Origin: Candidatus Pygmaiobacter gallistercoris
GTDB lineage: Bacteria; Bacillota; Clostridia; Oscillospirales; Ruminococcaceae
Reading direction: 5' to 3'
Assembly: GCA_019113125.1 (NCBI GenBank)
Contig: DXIA01000020.1
Location: 1-7,313, forward strand
DNA: 7,313 bases
Part shown: positions 1-6,091 of the stretch, in pieces
Numbering within the stretch: position 1 is the stretch's first letter
Layout: the number at the start of each line of letters is the position of its first letter
Notes under the pieces: generated by a model
Databases searched by the model: none
Told to the model about the DNA's origin: nothing
The model's input: the letters and a program-made list of their open reading frames with translations, nothing else
Made by a program: the position numbers and the translations under genes

Positions 1-786
1 CGTCTTGATCATGCCAGGCCGGTGGCAGCCCTGACCGAACAGCGCGGCGTGGGAGTCCCCGAGCACCCCGTGGATCGGGATGGGATGGTCGAAGAATCCC
101 ATCAGGTCGGTCTCGCCGAACAGGCTGTCCGAGCCGCAGACCTCGGCGAGGCAGTCGACCGGGATGTCGAACCAGCCGCAGACCTCCTCGTCCCAGTGAA
201 GCGTCGAGATGTTGAACAGCTGGGTTCGGGAGGCGTTGGAGTAGTCGGTTTTAAAACTGGCCCCACCGGTGAGCCGGTAGACCAGCCAGCTGTCGATGGT
301 GCCGCAGCAGAGCGCGCCCTCCCGCGCCCGCTGCTGGACGCCAGAGCAGTTGCGGAGCACCCAGGCGATCTTCGCCGCCGAGAAGTAGGGGGAGAGGTTG
401 AGGCCGGTGGCCCGCTTGATCTGGTCGGCGTGACCGGCTTGCTCGATCTCAGCGCAGATCTGGGCGCCGCGGGCGCACTGCCAGACGATCGCATTGTAGA
501 CCGGCTTGCCGCTGGCGCGATCCCAGACGGCGGCGGTCTCCCGCTGGTTGCTGATGCCGATGCCGACAACCTCGCTCTTGTCGATGCCGCTTTGCTCGAT
601 GACCATCTTCGCGACCTCGACGGTATTGTGCAGGATCTCCTCGAGATCGTGCTCCACCCAGCCCTTGTCGTCGATGATCTGGCGGTGGGGCAGATCACAG
701 CGGGCGATGCTGTCCCCCCCCTCATTGAAGAGCAGCGCCTTGGTGCCCTGCGTGCTCTGGTCGATTCCCAGAAGATATCTGCTCAT
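1..786 (-). CDS. FGGY-family carbohydrate kinase, glycerol-kinase-like (3' end beyond window)
   Basis: ATP-dependent cytosolic sugar/polyol kinase. The 262 visible residues cover the N-terminal FGGY domain of a protein normally near 500 aa; the rest lies beyond position 1. Seen: N-terminal phosphate-binding segment GIDQSTQGTK (residues 7-16), NQRET (80-84), IVWQ (100-103), SPYFSAAK (132-139), GTIDSWL (162-168), DYSNASRT (181-188) and GDSHAALFGQ (243-252) with the presumed catalytic base D244. The glycerol contacts known from E. coli GlpK (Arg, Glu, Trp, Tyr, Asp) align with R82, E83, W102, Y134 and D244, but the Gln after the catalytic Asp is Ser245, so glycerol itself may not be the substrate. 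Pentulose kinases of the XylB type lack this motif set. The ATG overlaps the stop of the upstream transketolase subunit (ATGA), suggesting translational coupling. A run of eight G falls in codons 22-25. A ketose or dihydroxyacetone kinase role fits the neighbours; the specificity is inferred. Confidence 0.9.
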   Translation of the reverse strand, partial: MSRYLLGIDQSTQGTKALLFNEGGDSIARCDLPHRQIIDDKGWVEHDLEEILHNTVEVAKMVIEQSGIDKSEVVGIGISNQRETAAVWDRASGKPVYNAIVWQCARGAQICAEIEQAGHADQIKRATGLNLSPYFSAAKIAWVLRNCSGVQQRAREGALCCGTIDSWLVYRLTGGASFKTDYSNASRTQLFNISTLHWDEEVCGWFDIPVDCLAEVCGSDSLFGETDLMGFFDHPIPIHGVLGDSHAALFGQGCHRPGMIKT

Positions 787-1724
787 TCCTTCACCAGCTC
801 TTTCCCTTTCCTGGCGATCCCCTCGCCATCCAGCCCGTAGTGGGCGAATACCTGTGCGGAGTTGCCGGCGATGACCGGCTCGTCGGGCAGGGTCAGACAG
901 CGCACCGGCAGCGAGATTCCTTCTTCACAGAGGATCTGACAGACCATCGAACCCAGGCCGCCGGCCCGGACATGCTCCTCGACGGTCAGCAGCGCCCCAA
1001 CCGAGCGGGCGGTTTCAAGGACCTGCGCGCGGTCGATCGGTTTCAAGCAGTACATATCCACCACCCGGCAGGAGATCCCCTGCTCGCCGAGGATCCGAGC
1101 GGCGGCCGCCGCCTGCTGCACCATTTCACCGCAGGCGATGATGCCCAGATCCGTTCCGTCCTGCACCAGCTTGGCGCGGTTGAGTTCGAAGGCGGTGTTC
1201 TCATCATAGAGATCCTCCACCGCGCTGCGCCCGACCCGCAGATAGGCCGGCTCGGTATCCTGCAGCAGCTGCTGCACCAGCCAGTAGCTCTGGAACCGGT
1301 CGCTGGGCAGATAGACCCGCATGCCGGGCAGCGAGGCGGTGTAGGCGACGTCCTGCGCCGAGTGATGGGACATGCCCAGTGCGCCGTAGCTGATGCCACC
1401 CGAGATGCCGATCAGCTTGACGTTGGTGTGGGAGTAGCAGACATCGACCTTCACCTGCTCGATGCTGCGGGTGGTCAGAAAGCAGGCCGGCGAGACGGCG
1501 AACGCCTTCTTGCCGCAGCGGGCAAGACCGGCACTGACCCCGACCAGGTCTTGCTCGGCGATGCCGACCTCGACCAGCTGGTCGGGATACTGTTCGATAA
1601 ATTCCCCGAAGGAGGCCGAGCCCCTCGAGTCGCTGCAGAGCACCACGATGTCCCGGTCGGTCTTCGCGGCCTGCACCAGCGCGTCACAGATCGCCTTTTT
1701 GTTCGGCACCTTGTTCTCAGCCAT
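783..1724 (-). CDS. Transketolase, C-terminal subunit (pyrimidine-binding and C-terminal domains)
   Basis: Second half of a split, thiamine-diphosphate-dependent transketolase, 313 aa; it should act only as a complex with the product of the preceding gene. Seen: the pyrimidine-binding domain, with GIAEQ (54-58) carrying E57, the Glu that activates the cofactor in this superfamily; the GISYGALGMSHHSAQD segment (107-124) with H120/H121; the YLRVGR strand (161-166); and a C-terminal transketolase domain from about residue 190 (ILGEQGISCRVVDMYCLKPID region). The length fits the two-gene transketolases common in Firmicutes and archaea. I chose ATG 1724, which overlaps the end of the upstream subunit by 8 bp; a TTG at 1733 is in frame, but the G-rich stretch before it is too close to serve as its ribosome site. 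Sequence alone does not separate a pentose-phosphate transketolase from a pathway-specific one such as apulose-4-phosphate transketolase. The operon context favours a pathway-specific role (inference). Confidence 0.93.
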   Translation of the reverse strand: MAENKVPNKKAICDALVQAAKTDRDIVVLCSDSRGSASFGEFIEQYPDQLVEVGIAEQDLVGVSAGLARCGKKAFAVSPACFLTTRSIEQVKVDVCYSHTNVKLIGISGGISYGALGMSHHSAQDVAYTASLPGMRVYLPSDRFQSYWLVQQLLQDTEPAYLRVGRSAVEDLYDENTAFELNRAKLVQDGTDLGIIACGEMVQQAAAAARILGEQGISCRVVDMYCLKPIDRAQVLETARSVGALLTVEEHVRAGGLGSMVCQILCEEGISLPVRCLTLPDEPVIAGNSAQVFAHYGLDGEGIARKGKELVKE

Positions 1725-2541
1725 TCTCCTCAAGCCCCCTCTCGCTCAGTTCGGCCATCGCCTGTTCGTATTCCTGCTCGGTGGGGATCCGGTGATGCCA
1801 GCCCACCTGGTTCTCCATGAAGGAGACCCCCTTGCCCTTCACCGTGTCGGCGATGAGCAGGGTGGGTTTTCCCTTGGTCTGCGCCGCCTTGGCAAAGGCT
1901 GCCCGCAGCTGTGGGATGCTGTTGCCGTCCTCCACCTCGATCACCGACCAGCCGAAACTCGACCAGCGGTCCCCCAGCCCTGCGGTGGACATCACCTGAT
2001 CGGTGGTGCCGGAGATCTGCAGTCGGTTGCGGTCGACCACTGCGCACAGGTTGTCCAGCTTGTACTGGGCCGCACACATCGCCGCCTCCCAGACCGACCC
2101 CTCGGCCAGCTCGCCGTCCCCCATGACGGTGTAGACCCGGTAGTCCCGATGATCCATCTTGCCGGCAATCGCCATGCCGACGCTGACCGCCAGCCCGTGT
2201 CCGAGCGAACCGGAGTCCATCTCGATGCCGGGGACCTTGTTGTTCGGGTGGCCGATCAGCCGGGTGCCGCACTGCGAAAAGCTCTCCAGCTCCTTGCTGT
2301 CAAAAAATCCCCGGTCCGCCAAAACGGCGTACAGCGCATCCGCGGTGTGCCCCTTGCTCAGGACAAACCGGTCCCGGTCGGGGTCCTCCATCCGATCCGG
2401 CGCGACCCGCATCACCTCGTTGTAGAGCAGGGTGAGGATCTCCATGATGCTGAAATCCCCGCCGATGTGTCCGGATTTTGCCCGGTACACCATCTGCAGC
2501 GTCTGCCTGCGCAGCGCATAGGCCTTCTTTTCCAGATCCAT
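1717..2541 (-). CDS. Transketolase, N-terminal (ThDP-binding) subunit
   Basis: First half of the split transketolase, 274 aa, binding the diphosphate end of thiamine diphosphate and Mg2+. Seen: SGHIGG (23-28; usual form SGHPGG), LSKGHTADALY (61-71), GHPNNKVPG (97-105), GSLGHGL (111-117), and the ThDP motif starting GDG at 141-143 and ending near N172 (VVDRN). KGKGVSFMEN (235-244) and the WHH at 248-250 are also typical of the family. With its partner it transfers a two-carbon ketol group from a ketose phosphate to an aldose phosphate. ATG 2541 is preferred because GGGAGGA lies just upstream (2546-2552). The longer frame would begin with a TTG at 2574, which has no such site and falls in the loop of a large hairpin (2558-2601). 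The stop overlaps the next subunit's start by 8 bp. The subunit pair is certain in class; the donor substrate is unknown. Confidence 0.93.
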   Translation of the reverse strand: MDLEKKAYALRRQTLQMVYRAKSGHIGGDFSIMEILTLLYNEVMRVAPDRMEDPDRDRFVLSKGHTADALYAVLADRGFFDSKELESFSQCGTRLIGHPNNKVPGIEMDSGSLGHGLAVSVGMAIAGKMDHRDYRVYTVMGDGELAEGSVWEAAMCAAQYKLDNLCAVVDRNRLQISGTTDQVMSTAGLGDRWSSFGWSVIEVEDGNSIPQLRAAFAKAAQTKGKPTLLIADTVKGKGVSFMENQVGWHHRIPTEQEYEQAMAELSERGLEENG

Positions 2542-2557
2542 CTTGTCCTCCCATCTG

Positions 2558-2601
2558 AGAAACAGATCGCCCAATTCGGGAAAAATTGGGCGACTGTTTC
2601 T
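2558..2601 (-). repeat. Large imperfect hairpin (18 pairs, one bulge) upstream of the transketolase pair
   Basis: The inner stem CGCCCAATT (2568-2576) pairs with AATTGGGCG (2584-2592) around a 7-nt loop. T2567 pairs with A2593, A2566 is bulged, and the outer stem AGAAACAG (2558-2565) pairs with CTGTTTCT (2594-2601). It lies in the 100-nt gap between the SDR gene and the transketolase pair and ends about 6 nt before the ribosome site at 2546-2552. On the transcribed strand it is followed by CAGATGGG rather than a U run. It could be an attenuator, an RNase cut-and-protect element or a translational regulator. The structure is seen; the role is inferred. Confidence 0.7.
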
Positions 2602-2641
2602 TCTTCAGCTTTGACCGTTACACAATGTCTTGGCCGGCCGA

Positions 2642-3427
2642 TCAATAGATGGTGAAACCGCCGTCCACCACGAGATCCTCGCCGGTGATCATGTTTGCCT
2701 CGTCGCAGGAGAGGAAGAGCACCGCGGCCGCGATCTCGTCGGTCTCAGCAAAGCGGTGGGCGGGGATCTTCTCGATCATATCGGTCTTGACCTTGCCCTG
2801 CCATGCCTTCTCGCCCATGTAGGTGTTGACGACGGTGGGGGCCACACCGTTGATGTTAATGCCGTACTCCGCCCACTCCAGCGCGCAGACCTTGATCATT
2901 CCGACCAGCGCGGCCTTGCTCATGGTGTAGCCGACATGCTTGTTGATGGCGATGAAGTCCGCCTGCGAGGTGACGCAGACGATCTTGCCGCCCTTGCCCT
3001 GCTGGATCATCTGGTTCGCGACCGCCTGGCAGACCCGGAAAACGCCGACCGCGTTGATCGCGATGTGTTTCTCGATGATCCCAATGTCGATGTCGGTGGC
3101 GCGGTAGAGATCCACAAAGCCGGGCATCGCGGCGAGGATGTTGACCTCACCAAAGGCCGCGAGCACCTGTTTCATCATCTCGTCGACGCTCTCCTGGCTG
3201 GTAACGTCGCACTTGACTCCGATGGTCTGGACGCCGTAGTCCTTCGCGATGGCGGCCGCCACCTCGGGGCAGGTGTCCTTGCAGTCAACGATCGCAACCT
3301 TCGCGCCCTTCTTTGCATACATCCGCGCCGTCGCCTCGCCGATGCCGCCTGCGCCGCCAACCACAATCGCCGCTTTGTTCTGCAGGCTAAAGTCGCCCGC
3401 CACCGGAGTATAAGGAATGCCTCTCAT
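2642..3427 (-). CDS. Short-chain dehydrogenase/reductase (SDR), NAD-type, likely polyol/ketose oxidoreductase
   Basis: Classical SDR oxidoreductase, 261 aa, with a single Rossmann domain, cytosolic. Seen: the glycine-rich dinucleotide loop GGAGGIG (24-30); an acidic residue after beta-2 (VAIVDC, D48), which usually means NAD(H) rather than NADP(H); CDV (73-75); catalytic N125, S154, Y167 and K171 (YTMSK) with normal spacing; and the C-terminal VVDGGFTIY. The usual NNAG motif after beta-4 is replaced by AMPG (residues 100-103), which is odd for the family. The start is supported by GGAGGT about 8 nt upstream of ATG 3427. It lies between importer genes and transketolase/kinase genes, which fits oxidation of an imported polyol to a ketose or the reverse reduction. 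SDR substrates cannot be read from sequence, so this role is inferred; other alcohols or hydroxy acids remain possible. Confidence 0.9.
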   Translation of the reverse strand: MRGIPYTPVAGDFSLQNKAAIVVGGAGGIGEATARMYAKKGAKVAIVDCKDTCPEVAAAIAKDYGVQTIGVKCDVTSQESVDEMMKQVLAAFGEVNILAAMPGFVDLYRATDIDIGIIEKHIAINAVGVFRVCQAVANQMIQQGKGGKIVCVTSQADFIAINKHVGYTMSKAALVGMIKVCALEWAEYGININGVAPTVVNTYMGEKAWQGKVKTDMIEKIPAHRFAETDEIAAAVLFLSCDEANMITGEDLVVDGGFTIY

Positions 3428-3466
3428 CTTGATGTACCTCCATTCAAATTGTTTGATTTATTCGGT

Positions 3467-3484
3467 TGTCCGCCGTCGCGGACA
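3467..3484 (-). repeat. Intercistronic inverted repeat (7-bp arms) between permease and SDR genes
   Basis: Arms TGTCCGC (3467-3473) and GCGGACA (3478-3484) are perfectly complementary around a 4-nt loop, within the 63-nt gap. No U tract follows on the transcribed strand, so termination is unlikely. It may mark a processing or stability boundary between importer and enzyme genes. Confidence 0.5.
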
Positions 3485-3490
3485 GCTGTC

Positions 3491-4477
3491 TCACTTGGAA
3501 CGTTTGACCGACCGCTTTGCCTTGTCGCCCCGCTGACGCTGGATGGCATCCATCGCGACCGCGAAGATCAGGATCAGACCACGGGCGATCTGCTGCCAGT
3601 ACTCGTTGACCCGAATGATGGTAAAGCCATTGTCAATGACACCGACGATCAGCGCGCCGATGAAGACCGACAGGGTGTTACCCTCACCGCCGCCCGCCGA
3701 GATGCCGCCGACGATGCAGGCGGTCAGGCAGTTCATCTGGAACTCCTTGCCGGCCGCCGGCTGACCGGAGTTGACCCGGCTGCCGAGGATGACGCCGCAG
3801 ATCGCGGTGAAGAAACCGGCGCCGACATAGGCAATCCGCTTGATCCGGCCGCTGTTGATGCCGGACAGCCGAGCGGCCTCTTCATTGCTGCCGCAGGCGT
3901 AGAAGGAACGGCCGATGTAGGTGCGGTTGAGGGTGAACCAGTTCGCCACCAGGCAGATCGCCATGATGATGATGGGGATGGGCAGCGGGCCCAGCGAGCC
4001 CTGGCCCAGCAGCTTGGCGCTCTCCGGCAGGCCGTAGATCGGCATGCCGCCGTGGCAGATGATGTAGCCCACACCCTCGAGCACCGTCGCGGTGCCCAGC
4101 GTCGCGATCATCGGGTTCATCTTGGTGAAGGTGACCAGCGCGCCGTTCATGTAGCCCAGCACACAACCGAACAGGATGGTGATGATGATCGCCGCCCACT
4201 GGGGCAGACCCCAGTCGGTCATGCCCAGCGCCCAGACAACCGTCGCGATCGAGCACATGCTGCCGACCGACAGATCCAGTCCGCCGGACACCATGACGAA
4301 GGTGACGCCGCAGGCCATGATGCAGAGCATCGAGATCTGACGCAGAACCGACAGGATATTGTCAACCGAGAGAAAGCGCGGATTCATGATGGCGAAGATC
4401 ACGCACATCAGCAGCAGGACAAGGGGGACGGTCAGTTTTCCCTTCTGCTGGTCCAAATAACTTTTTACCTTTGTCAT
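3491..4477 (-). CDS. Ribose/CUT2-type ABC sugar importer, permease
   Basis: Integral membrane permease of the RbsC/BPD_transp_2 family, 328 aa, a usual length for this family. It should form the transmembrane channel as a dimer, energised by the ATPase encoded just upstream. Seen: a short cytosolic N-terminus, then hydrophobic segments near residues 15-31, 47-64, 74-88, 93-113, 126-141, 165-182, 214-232, 247-262, 268-285 and 294-310, and a basic C-terminal tail. Family motifs are GGLDLSVGS (65-73), the cytoplasmic GSNEEAARLSGI (196-207), which is the likely contact with the ATPase, and GGISAGGGEGN (257-267). The start has AAGGAG about 8 nt upstream; this ribosome site overlaps the stop codon of the ATPase gene, and only 12 nt separate the two. 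The class is clear; the transported sugar is unknown. The CUT2 family carries ribose, xylose, galactose, erythritol, apiose-like sugars and autoinducer-2, among others. Confidence 0.95.
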   Translation of the reverse strand: MTKVKSYLDQQKGKLTVPLVLLLMCVIFAIMNPRFLSVDNILSVLRQISMLCIMACGVTFVMVSGGLDLSVGSMCSIATVVWALGMTDWGLPQWAAIIITILFGCVLGYMNGALVTFTKMNPMIATLGTATVLEGVGYIICHGGMPIYGLPESAKLLGQGSLGPLPIPIIIMAICLVANWFTLNRTYIGRSFYACGSNEEAARLSGINSGRIKRIAYVGAGFFTAICGVILGSRVNSGQPAAGKEFQMNCLTACIVGGISAGGGEGNTLSVFIGALIVGVIDNGFTIIRVNEYWQQIARGLILIFAVAMDAIQRQRGDKAKRSVKRSK

Positions 4478-4489
4478 ATCGTCGTCTCC

Positions 4490-5980
4490 TTAGGATACAA
4501 ACTCGTGGGACGCCATCTCCAGAATGCGTTCCTGGCTGAATTCGCCGCGTTCGAGGATGCCGGTCTGCCGGCCCTCCGACATCACCAGAATCCGGTCGGC
4601 CATCCCGATCAGCTCGGGCATTTCAGAGGAGATCATGATGATCGCGACCCCTTCGGAGGCGAGTCGGTTCATGATGTTGTAGATCTCCTGTTTCGCCCCC
4701 ACGTCGATGCCGCGGGTGGGCTCATCCATGATCAACAGCTTGCACTCCCGCGCCAGCCATTTGCTGACGACGACCTTCTGCTGGTTGCCGCCGCTCAGGT
4801 TCCGCAGCAGCTGATCGAAAGAGGGCGTTTTGATCCGCAGTGCATTCTTGTGCTCCTCCAGGATCTTGTTTTCCTTTTTGAAATCCATGATGCCGAACTT
4901 CGACACCAGCCGCAGGATGCTCAGGGTGATGTTCTTGCGGATTGACAGGTTCAGGATCACGCCCTGGGTCTTGCGGTCCTCCGGGACCAGCCCGATGCCG
5001 AGTGCAACCGCCTGCTCCGGGTTGTGAATATGAACCTGCTTTCCCATAAACTCGATGGTGCCGCTGTCCGCCTCGTCGGCGCCGAAGATCATCCTGGCCG
5101 TCTCGGTGCGGCCTGCGCCGACCAGTCCGGCAAAGCCGAAGATCTCGCCCTTTCGCACCTCAAAGCTGACATTCTCCACCCCGAGTCCGCACAGATCCTT
5201 TACCCGCAGGATGACCTCGCCGGGCTGGTTGATCTTCTCGGGATAGGAATCCTTAACCTCCCGGCCCGCCATCAGCGCGATCAGCTCGTGCCGGTCAATG
5301 TCCTCGATGTTGCGGGTTTCAATCACCTTGCCGTCCCGGAAGACGGTCACCCGGTCGGCGATGTCGAAGATCTCGCTGAGCCGGTGGGAGACATACAGGA
5401 TGGTGGTTCCCGCCTTTTTCAGCTTGTCAACCAGCTTGAAGAGGATTTCGGTCTCCTTCTCGGTCAGGGCCGCGGTCGGCTCATCGAGGATCAGGATCTT
5501 GGGGTCCTTCGAGACGCTCTTTGCGATCTCGACCAGCTGGCAGTAGGCGGTGGAGAGATCCTTCACCTTGGTGCGCGGGTCAATGTCGGCCTCAAGGGTC
5601 TCAAAGAGCTCTCGGGTCTTCTGTTTCATCTGGGCGAAATCGGGGGATACCTTTCCGCCGGGATACATGCCCAGATAGATGTTCTCGTAGACCGGCAGGT
5701 TCGGCACCAGGTTGAACTCCTGGTAGACCACCTCGATCCCGAGCTCCCGGGAGAGCACCGGAGTCATCTGGTCATAGTCCTTGCCGAAGACACAGATCTT
5801 TCCGCCGTCGGGCGAAATCGCGCCGGAGATCAGTTTCATCATTGTCGACTTGCCTGCGCCATTCTCGCCGCAGATCGCGTGAACCTCGCCTTTTCTGATA
5901 TTGACTGAGATGTCGTCCAGCGCCAGAACGCCGGGATATCGTTTGGTGATGTTTTTCAGTTGGAGTGCATACTCTTCCAA
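4490..5980 (-). CDS. Ribose/CUT2-type ABC sugar importer, tandem ATPase subunit
   Basis: Cytosolic ATPase of the RbsA/MglA type, 496 aa, with two nucleotide-binding domains in one chain. Domain 1 (about 1-245): Walker A GENGAGKST (38-46), Q-loop Q87, Walker B ILILDEPT (162-169) with E167, switch H199. Its signature is degenerate, LSTAYCQ (142-148). Domain 2 (about 255-496): family-typical Walker A variant GLVGAGRTE (285-293, Arg replacing Lys), canonical signature LSGGNQQ (395-401), Walker B LLIMDEPTRGIDVG (415-428). The start is TTG at 5980: a near-perfect site, AAGGAGG (5988-5994), sits 7 nt upstream, and the protein then begins MEEYALQLKN, as family members do. An in-frame ATG at 6025 would add 15 residues, has no ribosome site and would place the good one inside the gene. 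It powers the adjacent permease. Class certain; substrate unknown. Confidence 0.95.
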   Translation of the reverse strand: MEEYALQLKNITKRYPGVLALDDISVNIRKGEVHAICGENGAGKSTMMKLISGAISPDGGKICVFGKDYDQMTPVLSRELGIEVVYQEFNLVPNLPVYENIYLGMYPGGKVSPDFAQMKQKTRELFETLEADIDPRTKVKDLSTAYCQLVEIAKSVSKDPKILILDEPTAALTEKETEILFKLVDKLKKAGTTILYVSHRLSEIFDIADRVTVFRDGKVIETRNIEDIDRHELIALMAGREVKDSYPEKINQPGEVILRVKDLCGLGVENVSFEVRKGEIFGFAGLVGAGRTETARMIFGADEADSGTIEFMGKQVHIHNPEQAVALGIGLVPEDRKTQGVILNLSIRKNITLSILRLVSKFGIMDFKKENKILEEHKNALRIKTPSFDQLLRNLSGGNQQKVVVSKWLARECKLLIMDEPTRGIDVGAKQEIYNIMNRLASEGVAIIMISSEMPELIGMADRILVMSEGRQTGILERGEFSQERILEMASHEFVS

Positions 5981-6045
5981 AACATCTCCTCCTTTCACGC
6001 TCCCGCCGTCTGGGGCAAGAGCCATGGCCTTATGGTCTTAATTTT

Positions 6046-6073
6046 GCCGATGGCGGAATCCTCCGCCATCGGC
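6046..6073 (-). repeat. Perfect inverted repeat (12-bp arms, 4-nt loop) after the binding-protein gene
   Basis: Arms GCCGATGGCGGA (6046-6057) and TCCGCCATCGGC (6062-6073) are exactly complementary around the loop ATCC. On the transcribed strand the stem is followed by AAAATTAAG, not a U run, so it is not a standard intrinsic terminator for this operon. It begins 18 nt after the stop of the binding-protein gene, within a 111-nt gap. Hairpins here are known in other ABC operons, where they protect the 3' end of the binding-protein message or partly block read-through. That role is inferred. Confidence 0.75.
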
Positions 6074-6091
6074 AGGCTTGTTGTCTTTGTG

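Noticed and set aside
1717..1733. Frameshift splitting a single transketolase gene
   Set aside because: The 8-bp overlap has a proper stop and an in-frame ATG, both halves have complete domain ends, and two-gene transketolases are common in Firmicutes.
840..2655. Long plus-strand open frames opposite the transketolase genes
   Set aside because: They are antisense to the well-supported transketolase subunits, have no ribosome sites and show the same low-complexity composition.
2630..4945. Very long open frame (771 codons) on the plus strand
   Set aside because: It lies antisense to the SDR, permease and part of the ATPase, which are clear families. Its product is an Asp/His/Arg/Ala-rich string without domain character, as expected for the reverse frame of GC-rich genes.
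6046..6073. Intrinsic terminator after the binding-protein gene
   Set aside because: The stem is strong but the transcribed strand continues with AAAATTAAG, with no U run. It is kept as an inverted repeat only.
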